Shown here: piece by piece, positions 1-12,026 of the stretch
Layout: every line of letters starts with the position of its first letter
Numbering within the stretch: position 1 is the first letter of the stretch
Assembly (NCBI GenBank): GCA_023055505.1
Contig: JALIRH010000151.1
Coordinates: 191,001-255,000, forward strand
DNA length: 64,000 nucleotides
Direction of reading: 5' to 3'
Source: Callipepla californica brunnescens
Taxonomy: Eukaryota > Chordata > Aves > Galliformes > Odontophoridae
Notes under the pieces: generated by a model
What the model was told of the DNA's origin: nothing
Databases searched by the model: none
What the model saw: the letters and a program-made list of their open reading frames with translations, nothing else
Made by a program: the position numbers and the translations under genes

Positions 1-459
1 CTTCCGCTGGGGAACTGCTACAAGAGAAGCTGGCACTATTTTCCTTGCTAGACCTTCCATGCTGACATGGTTCTCCTCATCTGTCCTTGGCTGCTGATGG
101 ACTCAGCATGAGTGTGGGTCTCAGGGATGCAGAAGGGAATGGTGCAGTGCTCTGATCTGTGATTCTCCATAAACATGGTTTGGAGGGCATGGTAGTGATG
201 GGTCAGTGGTTGGACTGGATGATCTCAGTGGTCTTTTCCTGCCTTAATGATTCTGTGGTGCCCAGTGGCACCTGGGAGAGGATTCCTCTCCTGTACCTGA
301 GATATGTCAGAGCCACCATGAATGGAGACACTGATCACAGAGGTCTTTGTTGGCAGCCAGGGTGGGAGAAGTCCACTGAGTGGGACAGAGTCCTCTGAAT
401 AGGCACCACTGAAGGACATGGACATTTTCCATTTCATTCTTCTCTTCTTCTCACCTCAG
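1..459. other. Upstream/intronic DNA of SELENBP1-like gene
   Basis: No exon is firmly supported here. An ATG in strong context (gccaccATG, A at 318) opens a short frame that could end at 342 in phase 1, the phase the exon at 460 needs. Its donor (GTCTTT) is weak, so this is only a candidate first exon; the true one may lie left of the window. A CR1 3' end occupies about 170-265. Confidence 0.4.
170..265 (+). mobile_element. CR1 LINE 3'-end fragment
   Basis: The stretch contains the CR1 3' signature: a TTGGACT-GGATGATCTC core, then GGTCTTTTCC and an ATGATTCTGTG-type end. It is a truncated, diverged copy in sense orientation. Confidence 0.75.
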
Positions 460-3400
460 ACAGATGCAGAGTTCAGTGCTACCAGTACCCCAGCTGCCCA
501 GATGTTGTGAAACCCAAGTCCTACCAGGCATGCTCTGAAGGTGGGTCTTTGTGAAAGAGCTCTGCCTTAGCTTCAGTTTGGATGATGATCAAGCCTACAT
601 CTTTCGGAGACCACCAATAATTAACTGCACACACTGAGTCCCTTCACTGAAAGGGAAAAAACTGTATCTATACAGTGATTCACTTGTGTTGCTTTTTACC
701 TCTGTTCCGGTCATGACAGTTAAAGTTAATCATTGAATCCTTTGAATGGGAAGAAACCTTTAAAATCATCTCATCCCTCCGTGCAATGTACAGGGACAAT
801 CTCAGCTCCATCGGGTGCTCTGAGCCCTGTCCCATCTGACCTTGATGTCACCATGGATGGGGCACCTCCGCCTCTCCAGGCAGTTCTTAGTTCTTCCTGA
901 GTGTCTCCCGAAGCTTTTCTTTGCCTTTATTGTTACTTCATGGCATGTTCTAATGCATGATTTCCATGTACTTAGCTCCTAAAGAAGAGCTTGCATATGT
1001 GACGTGCACTTACCGAGAAACAGGCATTGACCAACCTGACATCCTGGCCACCATTGACCTCAACCCCAGATCTCCTCATTACTGCCAGGTATCTTGCCCA
1101 GGCTGTTTTCCTTGGACTTACATTCTCCTGCAGGCTCTGTCCTTCCAGATCCACAGCAATTCCTCGGTGCAGTCCCCTGTGTGCCTGGCTCTACCTGAGC
1201 CATCTCCATCTCTGCATGCACACACCAGCTGCAACTCACTTCCTAGCTCACGTCCAGCTCATCTTGGTGATATTAAGTGAAGTTTTGAGTTGAACCTCCC
1301 TGTCAGTGGCTCCTCATCAGGGAAGATGGCCACTACTGACCCAGGTGGTTTTGGGTACTCAGCACTTCTGCAGGTTTCAGCGTGTTTCTGGTGCAATGCA
1401 ATTTCAGAGATGTTCTGCTGTGCACCACCCCAACCTGTCTGCTGACATCCCCAGTGGGAAATCAGCATCCGCCTGTCTCGGAAGGCTGCTAAGGCAGATT
1501 GACCACATCTATTGTGCTTCTTTGAAACTATCCCTTACTTTTAAGCGTTGACCTTTCCACTTCTGATCTTCTGATGGCATAAAGATACCTTTTTTCTGCC
1601 CATCTCCCCAACTAAACCCTGACTCTACCTTTGTCTGCCCAGGTGATCCACCGCCTGCCCGTGCCCAACCTCAAAGATGAGCTGCACTGCTCAGGGTGGA
1701 GCGCTGGCAAAGTCTGCTTTGACAACATCACAACAAAAAGGAACAAGCTGATTCTCCCCTGTTTGATTTCTTCCCGGATTTACGTGGTGGACGTGGGTTC
1801 GCAGTGCCAGGCTCCCACCGTGTGTAAGGTATGTCTGGGCTGACTCCAACAAGTCGTATCAAATGGACTTAGAGATGGTGCTTCTGGAATAACACAGAAG
1901 AAGAAGGGTCTCTCCTCCTCTTACTCCTTTGTTTTAGAGAGTTGAGGCATGATTCCCTCTCAGCTCCCTCTGTCAGACTGAACAAGACTCCCATTGTCCC
2001 TATTGCATTCCGGGAGTGTCCAGCAACAGGAGGTCTTGTCACACCCCCCATACCAACACCCCTCATAGTGAGGTGGAAAATGAGCTCTTGCCTGTTGGAT
2101 GCTTTTCCATCCATGTTGTCCATGTCAAGGAGAGCTCAGTGGTTCCTCTGCCCCTTTCCAAGGATGACCAATGCCATCCAAAATTTTAAGAAGCCTCAGA
2201 TGGTAAAAGGCTCTGCCATGAAGAGCAGAATGAGCTGAGCAGCCAGAGCTTTACACACGTTCCCTTGTTTTTCAGATGATTGAGCCAGTGGATGTCTTCT
2301 GGAAGTGCAACAAGGGTCACCTGAGCGTAGTTCACAGTCTGCCCAACGGTGACATTCTGATTGCCAACATGGGGGATGCTGCTGGCCACGGGAAAGGTAC
2401 TTTTTCTCTTGGTCATTCCAATAAGATGATTCCAGTTAGAAAAATAAGAGGCCAACAAACCAAAGACTTTCAGAGTTCCAAACACCAAACGTGAGTTAAT
2501 TGAAGGGAACTCCCAGTATTTCTTTGCAGCTATGAGCACCATAGCCACCAACAAGCATGAGGTAGGGGAATGAAGACAAATGCTTGAGGAATGGAGCAGA
2601 GTGATCTGTTGTGTTTCCCTCTGGTGCCACAGGTGGATTTATTGTGCTGGATGGAGAGACCTTTGAGCTGAAGGGAAACTGGGAACACGAATGCGAGATC
2701 CCCCCAACGGGATATGACTTCTGGTACCAGCCACGCCACAACGTCCTCATCAGCACTGCCGGAATGGTCCCAAGAATTGCAGGACGTGGATTTAACCCTG
2801 ATGATCTGAAGAAAGGTGAGGGAACGGGGATGCAAGGGCTGGGCAAGAGCTCACCAGGCTCACTGGCAGATGCAGAGATACTCACAGGATGGGTTGGAGC
2901 TGGAGAGAGGGGACAGGCAGAGCGTGTGTCGGTGTCACCCTGGTGCAGACAAGGCTGGCTTCCCCTGCTCATGTCTTGCTTCTCCTTTTCCTCAGGGGTC
3001 TACGGGCGCCGCCTGAACGTGTGGAATCTGTCCTGCCGCACCCTCACGCAGTGCTTCGACCTGGGGGAGGACTCGTTGCCCTTGAGCGTTAAGTTCCTCC
3101 ACAACCCCGATGCTGCCGAGGGCTACGTCAGCTGTGCCCTGAGCGGCATCGTCTATCGCTTCTACAAGTGTGAGGCAAGTCTTGTGCCAGCAGCTGCCGT
3201 GGGATGGGCTCTGGGAGCCCTGAGTCTCCGTGATGGGAGCTGAACGGCAGCGAGGAGTGCCAGCCTTGCTCTTGGGTTCAGACAATGTGTTTCTTGTACA
3301 GAGAGACAGCTGGGCAGTGGAGGAGGCCATCCGGATCCCAGCCAAGGATGTGTCGGGATGGATTCTCCCCAAGATGCCAGGTGAGCGTGTCCTCTGCGCT

Positions 3401-4309
3401 GCTCCCCATCTCCTCCCGGTGCACTGAGCTGTGCACGATGTTTGCTGGGGACGCTGCCTGACCTCTGTGCCCTCGCAGCCTTCCCCAGCGACCTGATCAT
3501 TTCCCTGGACGACAAGTACCTGTACCTCTGCAACTGGCTGCACGGGGACATCCGCCAGTACGAGATCTCCAGGACCTGCAAGCCGCGGCTGGTGGGACAG
3601 GTGAGGCGGGGAAGCGCTGCGCTCGTGCTCCATCAGCAGTGGGTGGTGGTGGTTAGGTGCCAAGCCACGCGTCTCCTTGCCTCGCCTACAGGTGTTTGTG
3701 GGAGGCAGCATCCTGCGAGGCGGGCCCGTGACGGTGTGCAGAGATGAAGAGCTCAAGTGCCAGCCGGAGCCCTTGGTGATCAAGGTGAGCGCTGCAGGAT
3801 CGGCCCTACCATGTCCTCTGGGCTTCGGCTCTGCTCTCTGTTTTGCTGCTCCTGCTTTTGCCCACCTGCTGAAAGAAAGGAGCCTGCAACGTCACTGCTC
3901 TCTCTTGTGCCCCCAGTGCAAGAGGGTGTACGGCGGCCCCGCGAAGATCCAGCTCAGCGTGGATGGCAAGAGGCTGTACGTCACCAACTCCTTCTACAGC
4001 ACTTGGGACAAGCAGTTCTACCCCAACGTGGTCAAGTAAGAAACCTCTGGGAAGAGGGGACCTCTTTTGGGTGCTCTCATGGTTGGGAATGGGAAAGGTC
4101 ACGCTGTGCTGCTCTTGTCTGCAACGCTGCTCCATCTCCCCTGCAGGGAAGGCTCTGTCATGCTGCAGATCGATGTGGACACGGACAAGGGAGGTCTGAC
4201 GGTGAACAAGAACTTCCTGGTGGATTTTGGAAAGGAACCCCACGGGCCTTGCCTTGCCCATGACATCCGCTTCGCTTGCGGAGATTCCACCTCCGACATC
4301 TTGGCCTAG
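460..4309 (+). CDS. Selenium-binding protein 1-like, tandem paralogue (5' partial)
   Basis: Homologue of SELENBP1 (methanethiol oxidase family, cytosolic seven-bladed beta-propeller). Eleven exons: 460-540, 976-1088, 1643-1828, 2276-2396, 2633-2815, 2996-3174, 3302-3380, 3479-3600, 3692-3784, 3917-4035, 4147-4309, giving 478 residues plus stop. From the second listed exon on, lengths and phases equal those of the gene at 6567. Family motifs such as [28 protein letters not shown] and VDVDTDKGG are present. Oddities: the first visible exon encodes a divergent cysteine-rich N-terminus (CYQYPSCPD) instead of CGxCGPGY; the WNTCSSC motif is changed to WSAGKVC, although the cysteine matching human Cys57 is kept (codon 1083-1085); the exon ending at 3174 uses a GC donor. 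All visible frames are open, so I infer a functional, diverged duplicate rather than a pseudogene. The start codon is not resolved. Confidence 0.88.
735..895 (-). mobile_element. CR1 LINE fragment in intron
   Basis: Reverse-strand CR1 3' region: GAATCCTTTGAATGGGAAG, then AAAATCATCTCATCCCTCC, followed by the usual internal stretch (acaggga...ggatggggcacctcc). It sits in the intron between exons 460-540 and 976-1088. Confidence 0.65.
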
Positions 4310-4862
4310 GTGCCGTGGGAGCAGCTCCCTTCTTCTCGCTTCTCTTTAGCACAGCCATCAAACAGAGCGTAGGGTGATTGGGTTGGGGGTCCCATTCCTT
4401 GCTGGAATCTACATTTCTGCAGACACTCCTGGCAGCCTTTCCTTTCCGTGCACCAAAGTCCCTGGGGGTGATTCCCAGAGCTGAGCAGAGCAGAGCTCAG
4501 GTCCTCACTCAGACTTAGAGCCGTGCACAATGCACAGCGCCTTTCGGTCAGTATCTGCATCAGTGCCATGCCATTCAGAGCCTGCTGGAAGCTGATGAGC
4601 TGTCTGTCACGATTCAGAGCTGGCTCACACTTGCTAATGAAGCCCAGAGGAGGCAAAGTGCCCGCGTTGCCTGAGTTGCTGTTCTTCAGCCACGTTCGTT
4701 GCTGGGTTGTCCTTCCGTGGCACCGGGGCACGTGGAACGCACTGGCACGTGTCAGTGCCTGGGCAGAAGGTGTTGTGTTGCTGAAGGAGTGTGAAGTGCT
4801 TCAATCATAAAAATGATGCCAGTTTCCTGGCGCTGGTTTTCTTGTGCTCTGCTTCAAACATG

Positions 4863-4868
4863 AATAAA
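4863..4868 (+). terminator. Poly(A) signal of SELENBP1-like gene
   Basis: AATAAA about 550 bases after the stop codon at 4309, followed by a T/GT-rich stretch. No other canonical signal was seen between them, so the 3' UTR probably ends near 4885. Confidence 0.75.
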
Positions 4869-4885
4869 AGTCTTCTTTGCATCAC

Positions 4886-6505
4886 CTTGGTCTTCATGTG
4901 TTTCTTCATGGAAGCCCTCCCAGTGCATTTCAGGGAAAAGCATGTTTCATGGCAAAGTCCTAACCCTAACTCTCTTCCACTTTGAGAATTCAGCTTTTCA
5001 CCCAAGAAAGATGTGGTTATGGGAGCTGTGGACCATCCCCTGCTTCCCACGTGCTCTGTGGAGCTTTATCAGCAGCTGACAAAGCCCCATCTCGCAATGG
5101 AAGCCTGCATGTTGTGCAGGACAGCAACCACTGCCCCAGGGATGCGCCGCAGAAACCCTGCTGCACACCCACCCATGTTCCCATTAGTCCCTTTGCCTCG
5201 AGTCTCTCTACAAAGGCACAATTTGCAGCCATAATTAGTGTGGAGACTGCAAAAATTAGAGTACCAAGAGTATGCTTCTAACTTTCAGCCTTTCATGTTC
5301 TTGGAAGAACAAACACGACTTCATTGACTCCCTCCACACTTCCCATCCTCCAAGTTATTGCACCCTTAATGGTCCCAGGAGCAAAGTATGCTTTGGGAAC
5401 AAGGTGTGCAGGAGTCCTGGAAGAACTCACCCTCTGGGGTGGGCTCTTCTCTCATGGATGGGAGGGAATGATGTGAGACGAGATCCTGAGTTTCAGGTTG
5501 GGTACCTCGGGTGGGAGGCATCGCTGGGTGCAGCAGATGTGGACATTGTGCTTCAGGTCAGGACCTGTTCCCAGACCTTTGGGTCCTGACCTACGTCTTT
5601 GAGGATCGTGACCCTTTTCTCCCGCAGCTGTTAACTCATGCACGTGGTCTGCACCCGGAGCAGGGCTGCCCTGGGCGTGCGTGCAGGCTGGGGGATGAGA
5701 GGCAAGAGGGATGGGGAAGGGAAGGGTCTGTGGCAAGGCATGTGAGGAGCAGCTGCGGTTCCTCATTTTGTTTGGTCCAGAGCAGTTGGATGGGCTGAGG
5801 AGTGGCCTCATATTGGCATGCAGCTCCTCACAGCACCGCATCTCCTCATGCACTACAGTCCCTCGTGGCCCTACAGCTCCCACCATGGCTTCAAGCACCC
5901 TACACAAATGGGTGAGCCCCAGAGGTGGAGGTGTGGCAGGAGGCCCCAGTGTCCTGTCCGTGGGCTTTTTTGCTGCCAATCTTCATGTGGAGAGGGGCTT
6001 TGTGTCCAAGCTGTCCCCCTGGGGTGGGTGCGGAGGACAGGGCAGGAACCTGCAGGTGAATCTGTGCCCGAGGCAGCGGCCGATGTCGGATGTGTCATGG
6101 GGAAACCTGCTGCATCGCTTCTCCCATCGCTGGTCGCACGGCAAGCACTCACCCTGCTATTATTATAAACCCAGTCCTCACTTCTAATTTTCACTTGGCG
6201 ATTAATATCTGCAACCTCATTAAGTTATTCCTGTGGTCGGGAGCGTCGGCCCCCGCCCATGTCTCAGTGGGGGCACCGCACGGGGAAGCTCCCGACAGCA
6301 CTTCCAGGGCAGACCTGCAGGAGAGGGGCTGCCCCACTCCTCCACGGAGTGCAGCCACCGCCAGGTGCCCTCGGTCGGTGGGAGGAGAGGAGGTTCTGAA
6401 ATACTTCCCCACACATTTCCAGCACTGCCCCAGTGCCTCCCACACCCTGGGGCGTGGGGATCCTCCCTTGGTGTCCTTTTCACACCACCCCACTCCCCAT
6501 CGCTC
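4886..6505. other. Intergenic region between the SELENBP1 paralogues
   Basis: No conserved coding exon is recognisable; open frames here are short and show no protein-family similarity. A degenerate telomere-like run (cctaaccctaac) is at 4961-4972. The last few hundred bases lead into the promoter of the downstream gene, with an AT-rich patch (tattattataaac) near 6159-6170. Confidence 0.6.
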
Positions 6506-6509
6506 TCCC

Positions 6510-6516
6510 TATATAT
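6510..6516 (+). promoter_or_regulatory. TATA box of SELENBP1
   Basis: TATATAT in an otherwise GC-rich stretch, about 50 bases before the start codon at 6567. This predicts transcription starting near 6540 and a very short 5' UTR, unlike the CpG-island promoters of the other genes here. Confidence 0.65.
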
Positions 6517-6566
6517 TGGAGCCCCGCAGAGACGCGTCTGCTCTCCGACGTGCTCCGGGCAGCAGC

Positions 6567-9500
6567 ATGCAGGTGGAACCAGCTTCTTCCATTCCCCACC
6601 AGAAGATGATGTCTGGCACAGCCTCCGGCTCCGGTAAGTGACCTCTCCACGTAGGCAGGGCTGTGATGCCTGCTAGCTTTGCTCTGTGGTCCTTCAAACC
6701 TCCTCCTGGAGGTTCTGTTCCTGGGACACCCTGAAAGCAAGAAGCTTTTCACATGTGGGAATGAGCGTGGTGTTTCCTCTGCCTGGAGAGGATTTATTTT
6801 CTCCTCTGCCAGGTAGTGTTTAGGCATACAGATAATTAAAAGCGTTCTAACTGCTTTTCGTCCGCTTATTCCCACTTTTATGCACCTGTAACACACCGTG
6901 CCATGCCTTGGCAGGGAGCCCTTAATGCAAAGTTTGGGTTTTGTGGGGCATTTTCTGCAGGGTAAGGGAGAAGGGGTGGATCCACGGTGCTCCGGGTCAG
7001 GAGCAGCAGCCCCGTGCCCTGTGCTTCCTACAGAACGTGCTGTCCTCGGGGAGAAAAACTTCAAAAGCAAACAAGAAACTGAGTCAGCAAAGCTGAGCCG
7101 TAGGGTTTGATGTGGATTTTCTGCCTCTCCTCAGACTTGCCATCGTAAAAGGGGAAGAACAGGAACATTTTGAGTTGGAAAGGGATCTTAAAGACCATCT
7201 GGTCTCACCCTGCTGCGATAAACAGGGACAAGGTCTCTTCATCCCAAGCCACTTCTTTAAGGCTTTATGGTTCTGAGGATGATCTGTGAGGGCCCTTCCA
7301 ACCTAGCCATCCCACAGACAGCCATTAAGGTCTCAGAATCAGAATCACAGAACCATTTGAGTTGGAGGGGACATTTAAAGGCGGTTACCTGCCTTCCCTG
7401 GGGCTGATGAGGTCCCATTGCTGCAGGGGCTGCTCTCAGACCACAGCAGCTCCAACGAGGTGCTCAGCCTTTGCCAAAGGGGTTTCATACCTCTTGATGC
7501 CATCTATTTGCCATTTCTTCTTGTTCCCAATGCAGCCCAGTGTGGAGCATGCGGACCCGGCTATGCCACTCCCCTGGATGCGATGAGAGGTGAGTGCAGT
7601 GCGTGGGGCTTTGGGGATGAGCCGGTGCTGGCTGCTGGTGAAGGCGAGGATGACAGCAATGCTTTCAAGGTGTTATGAGTGAACTCCATCCACAGAGGAG
7701 GTTCACAGCAGGTGCTAGGGAAGCACTCATCCTGGGGCTTCAGTTGCATCATGGTGTCAGAACTTTTCAGGCTTCAGAATAGCTTGGGATGGGTCACAAC
7801 CTGCACAAAGCCACCCAAGGCTTCGCGGGGCAGAACCAAAGGAGAGAGCATCCCAGAGGGAACGGTGCTGCTGTGAGCCCACCACCGGGAGCCAGCCCAC
7901 GCAGATCTGCAGGGAGTGGAGAAGGCTGGGGGGGAATTTCCAGATTTTCCGGACACCCTCAGGAACACGGCGTCACCTCCTGCAGTAAAATCCGCCCTCC
8001 CAGGCTGCTTGCTCGGGCACTTTGCCTGGAAATCCTCCTGGCTGTGCTGCCAGAACTCTGTGCTCTCGTGTGAAGAGCTCAAGGAAAGCATCACCTGCTG
8101 CAGTCCCTCCCTTAATCCTCTTCCCCAGCGCTTCGCAAGCACAGCTCCGAAACCTCAGTGCAGGAGCTTGGTGCCACCCCGTGATTCCCATCCCTGAAAT
8201 ATCTTTCAGCAAAGCAAACAACAGCGAAGGACTGAGCATTACAAGACTGATAAAGGGCTGATAAAGGCACAGTGTTGAAAAGGCAGCAGCTATTGCTGCT
8301 CTGGATCGGCTCCAAGCTCCCAGATCACCTCTCCCTGTTTTCGGCCTCTCTCTCCTCCTCAGCATTTCTCAGAGCAGTTCCTCCCCCTCACTTTGCTTTG
8401 CTTTGCTTTGTCAGCACTTTTTGCCATGGGTCCCACCCCCGCAGGGTGAGGAGGCAGTGGGGTTGGGGTGCTGCGGGTCCCCGGGTGCAGTCCCCATGCT
8501 CTGCTGGGACCCAGCAGAGCTGTCACTGCTCAGTGGGACCTTTGGGACACGTGGGGGACTTTCTGCCCTCGGCTTCAGCCTGGTGAGCGTTCCACCTCTG
8601 CACTTCTCGTGCATTTTCAAGGCTTGATGGAAATGGTGGAAATGAGGCAGGCAGAATCATAGAACATCTTAAGCAGGAGGGGACCCCATAGAACAACCCA
8701 AGTTGGAAGGGATGCCATAGAATATCCCAATTCAGAAGGGACCTGAGTTGGAAGGATCATCAAATCCAACCCCTTGCTCCACACAGCACTGCCCAAAAAT
8801 CAAACCTATGTCTGAGAACACAGCGTGGTTTGGTTCATGGGACCATTGGGGTGACCCAAGGCCATGGCAATCCATAGGGAGGAGGACACCCCCAACCCAA
8901 TGAGCCCAAATCCCCCAGGACAGCCACCTCCACCGGCACACAGCGACGTGGGAATCGTCTGATGCTGATGCAACTGACATTTCTATCTTGAAAGGTCCGC
9001 GGGAGGAGATTGTGTACGTGCCCTGCATCTACAGGAACACCGGCAGGGGCAGACCTGACTTTCTGGCCACCGTGGATGTTGACCCCAGATCTCCGCAGTA
9101 CAGCCAGGTACCAAACACTTGATCCCAGTGCTGAGCAGGCGGCAGCCACCAGCCCTCCTGGTGCGAGTGGGGCTGGGGCTCTGCAGGTGATCCACCGCCT
9201 GCCCATGCCCAACCTGGGGGACGAGCTGCACCACTCGGGCTGGAACACCTGCAGCAGCTGCTTCGGGGACACCACCAAGAAGCGGAACCGCCTGATCCTC
9301 CCCAGCCTGATCTCCTCCCGCATCTACGTGGTGGACGTGGGAACCGACCCGCGAGCTCCCAGGCTCTTCAAGGTACTTTGGAGGCGGTGCTGAGCCCACC
9401 AGCCCTGCGAACCCAGCGAGTGCCACACCACCTGGGACAGCTCAGAGAGGAGCTGCTGGTGCCTGTGAAATCCTACAGGTCGTCAATCCGGAGGATGTCT

Positions 9501-12026
9501 TCTGGCAGTGTGACCTGGGCTACCTGCACACCTCCCACTGCCTGGGCAGCGGCGAGGTGATGATCAGCTCACTGGGAGACCCGGCTGGCAACGGGAAAGG
9601 TACGGGGCCGGGTGAGCAGTCCCAAATCCAGAGCCATCCCAAGATGCCTGCAACACCTCACTCTGTATTCTGTTGCCTTACAACACACGGTTCATCCGGG
9701 TGGTTTCCTCACCACCAAAGAGTGTTTGGTTTTGCTCCAGGTGGCTTTGTTCTGTTGGATGGAGAGACCTTTGAGATCAAGGGGAACTGGGAGAAGGGCG
9801 ACAAGAACCCGCCGATGGGTTACGACTTCTGGTACCAACCGCGCCACAACGTCCTGATCAGCACGGAGTGGGGAATCCCAAAGTGCCTGGGATATGGGTT
9901 TAACCCCAACGACCTGAAGAAAGGTGAGGAAATTGTTGTTGAAGTACTCCAGGGGAGCGGTGCTGAGTGGCACTGCCACGTGGCCAAATTTCAGTCCCCT
10001 TCTGTCGCAAATGAGCGCTGCCAATCTAGCAGATGTAGAGCAAATTGGCTGAGGCAGTCTGCTTGCTGCCTTTCACGTGAATTCCCAGAGCTCACTTGGA
10101 TTTAAAGCACAAATTCAGCCCACGAATGTGAACACTCTTTGGCTGCAAACACCAAGCTTCCACCCCAGCGCTGCTGCTGAGCAGCACACGGGGTCGGATC
10201 TCAGCTGTGGGGACCATCGGGGGTAACCTGAGCCCGTGGCACGTCTGCTGCTGGCCCCATTCCCTGCAGCATCCCCCCCAAACCCCTTCCCCCCTCCCAG
10301 GGCGCTACGGCCGCCGCCTCAACGTGTGGGACTGGACAACCCACACCTACGTGCAGGCCATCGACGTGGGCGAGGACGCGGCACCGCTGGAGATTCGCTT
10401 CCTGCACAACCCCGACGCGGCCGAGGGCTTCGTGGGGTGCACCATCAGCAGTGCCATCCACCGCTTCTACAAGACGGAGGTACGTGCTGGGACGGGCTGC
10501 CCCGCTGCGGGACGCGAGCCGGGCTGCGGCCGCGGGACCTGTTCCGACGAGCAGTGGTTTTTATGCCAGGATGATGGGATTCAGAGGATTTAAACCTTTG
10601 TTGTGGATTTACAACAGCGCGAGCAATGTTCTCAGTGTTAATTGTGTGTAACAACAAAGCGGGCGAGGGGAAGGCTTTGACCAAACCAGTTAATCCAGTT
10701 GGAAAACCAGATTGGTTCCTGGCCCCCACAGCCCCGCATCAAGCCCCGGCTCCTCTGCTGGCCCTATAGAGCCAGACGTGGGGTTTCCTGCAGCATCCCA
10801 ATGGTGTCCCCCACCTTGCGGTCCTCTCCTGCCTGCTCTGAGCCCTGCGGGGCCGTGCTCTGTCCCACAGCGAGGTGACTGGGCAGCCGAGAAGGTGATC
10901 CAGGTCCCCAGCAAGAAAGTGGAGGGCTGGCTGCTCCCGGACATGCCAGGTGAGCGTGTCCCCTCGAGCTGCTGTGCACCCGCTGCCCACCGTGCCGCTC
11001 GTGTCTGACTGTGCCATGCTGTCCCCAAGGCTTCATCACCGACATCCTCATCTCGCTGGACGACAGGTTCCTCTACTTCAGCAACTGGATTCACGGGGAC
11101 GTCCGCCAGTACGACATCTCCGACACCCGCAATCCCAGGCTGGTGGGGCAGGTGAGGCAGCGGCCAGCTCACCCCATTGCGTGGGGAAGGACCAGCCCCG
11201 TGCCACCGCTGTCACCTCTCTCTTGCAGGTCTTTGTGGGGGGGAGCATCTCCAAGGGAGGGCCCGTGGTCGTGCTCAGAGATGAGGAGCTGCAGAGCCAG
11301 CCGGAGCCCTTTGTCATCCAGGTGGGCTCCGCTTTGCTCTTCCCACCTCTCCTTTGAGCCTCCACCTACATGGGGCCGTGGTGGTGAGGATGGGGAGCAT
11401 CCACACCCCGTGGTTCAGCTCCACCATGTCCCACGAGATGACACCACAGCCGGGTGGTGAGGCTCTGGGGCTTTCCACCATATCCCACGGGACAACAGCA
11501 CGGCTGGGTGGCAAGGACCCCACGCTTCTGCTCCACCATATCCCACGGGATGACACCACGGCCAAGTGGCAAGGCCCCGGTGGTTCTCCATGGGGACGAT
11601 ACCACGGTCGGGCAGTGAGGACCCTCTGGTTCCGCTGCACCACCCCACATCTCCCCTCCGTGCCCCGCAGGGCAAGAAGGTACCGGGGGGGCCCCAGATG
11701 ATCCAGCTCAGCCTGGACGGGAAGCGGCTCTACGTCACCACGTCACTGTACAGCGCCTGGGACCGCCAGTTCTACCCGGACCTCCTCAGGTGGGAGCGGG
11801 CAGGAGGGGGCTCGGGGCCCCGAGAGGGGCTGTGCCCCCTGACCCCACCGCCGCCCCTCGCAGGGACGGCTCCGTCATGCTGCAGATCGACGTGGACACG
11901 GACAAGGGCGGTTTGACGGTCAACCGCGACTTCCTGGTGGATTTCGGGAAGGAGCCGGGCGGGCCCTGCATGGCACACGAGATGCGCTACCCCGGCGGGG
12001 ACTGCACCTCCGACATTTGGGTTTAG
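6567..12026 (+). CDS. SELENBP1: Selenium-binding protein 1 (methanethiol oxidase)
   Basis: Cytosolic enzyme of sulfur metabolism that oxidises methanethiol to formaldehyde, H2S and H2O2 (family knowledge). Twelve exons: 6567-6633, 7536-7589, 8995-9107, 9187-9372, 9479-9599, 9741-9923, 10301-10479, 10871-10949, 11030-11151, 11229-11321, 11671-11789, 11864-12026. The 1479 bases give 492 residues (human 472); the extra length is an N-terminal extension (starting MQVEPASS) before the conserved [62 protein letters not shown] and the C-terminal [10 protein letters not shown] match the family. Oddity: the position of human Cys57, described as selenium-binding, is Ser (codon 9102-9104). A second Met pair at residues 14-15 could also serve as start. 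It forms a head-to-tail tandem pair with the gene ending at 4309. Confidence 0.95.
7155..7235 (-). mobile_element. CR1 LINE fragment
   Basis: Reverse-strand CR1 tail: GAGTTGGAAAGGGATCTT, then AAAGACCATCTGGTCTCACCC and acaggga. Lies in SELENBP1 intron 1. Confidence 0.75.
7335..7420 (-). mobile_element. CR1 LINE fragment
   Basis: Reverse-strand CR1 tail starting AGAATCAGAATCACAGAACC and continuing GAGTTGGAGGGGACATTTAA. Lies in SELENBP1 intron 1, close to the copy at 7155. Confidence 0.75.
8653..8800 (-). mobile_element. CR1 LINE fragments, internally repeated
   Basis: Reverse-strand CR1 tail starting AGAATCATAGAACATC, with three degenerate repeats of the catagaa...ggaagggac motif, ending AAATCCAACCCCTTGCTCC. 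It lies shortly before the exon at 8995. Confidence 0.75.
11415..11635 (+). repeat. Degenerate ~54-bp tandem repeat in SELENBP1 intron
   Basis: About four copies of a ~54-bp unit built around CACCATATCCCACGGGATGA and gtggcaaggnccc, beginning near 11421, 11475, 11530 and 11585 and increasingly diverged to the right. It fills most of the intron 11322-11670. Confidence 0.75.

Noticed and set aside
318..342. Confident first exon of the SELENBP1-like gene
   Set aside because: Start context and phase fit, but the donor GTCTTT is poor and the peptide has no family match; kept only as a candidate.
460..4309. SELENBP1-like copy as a pseudogene
   Set aside because: All eleven visible exons are open, keep the phases of the paralogue and have usable splice sites and a poly(A) signal.
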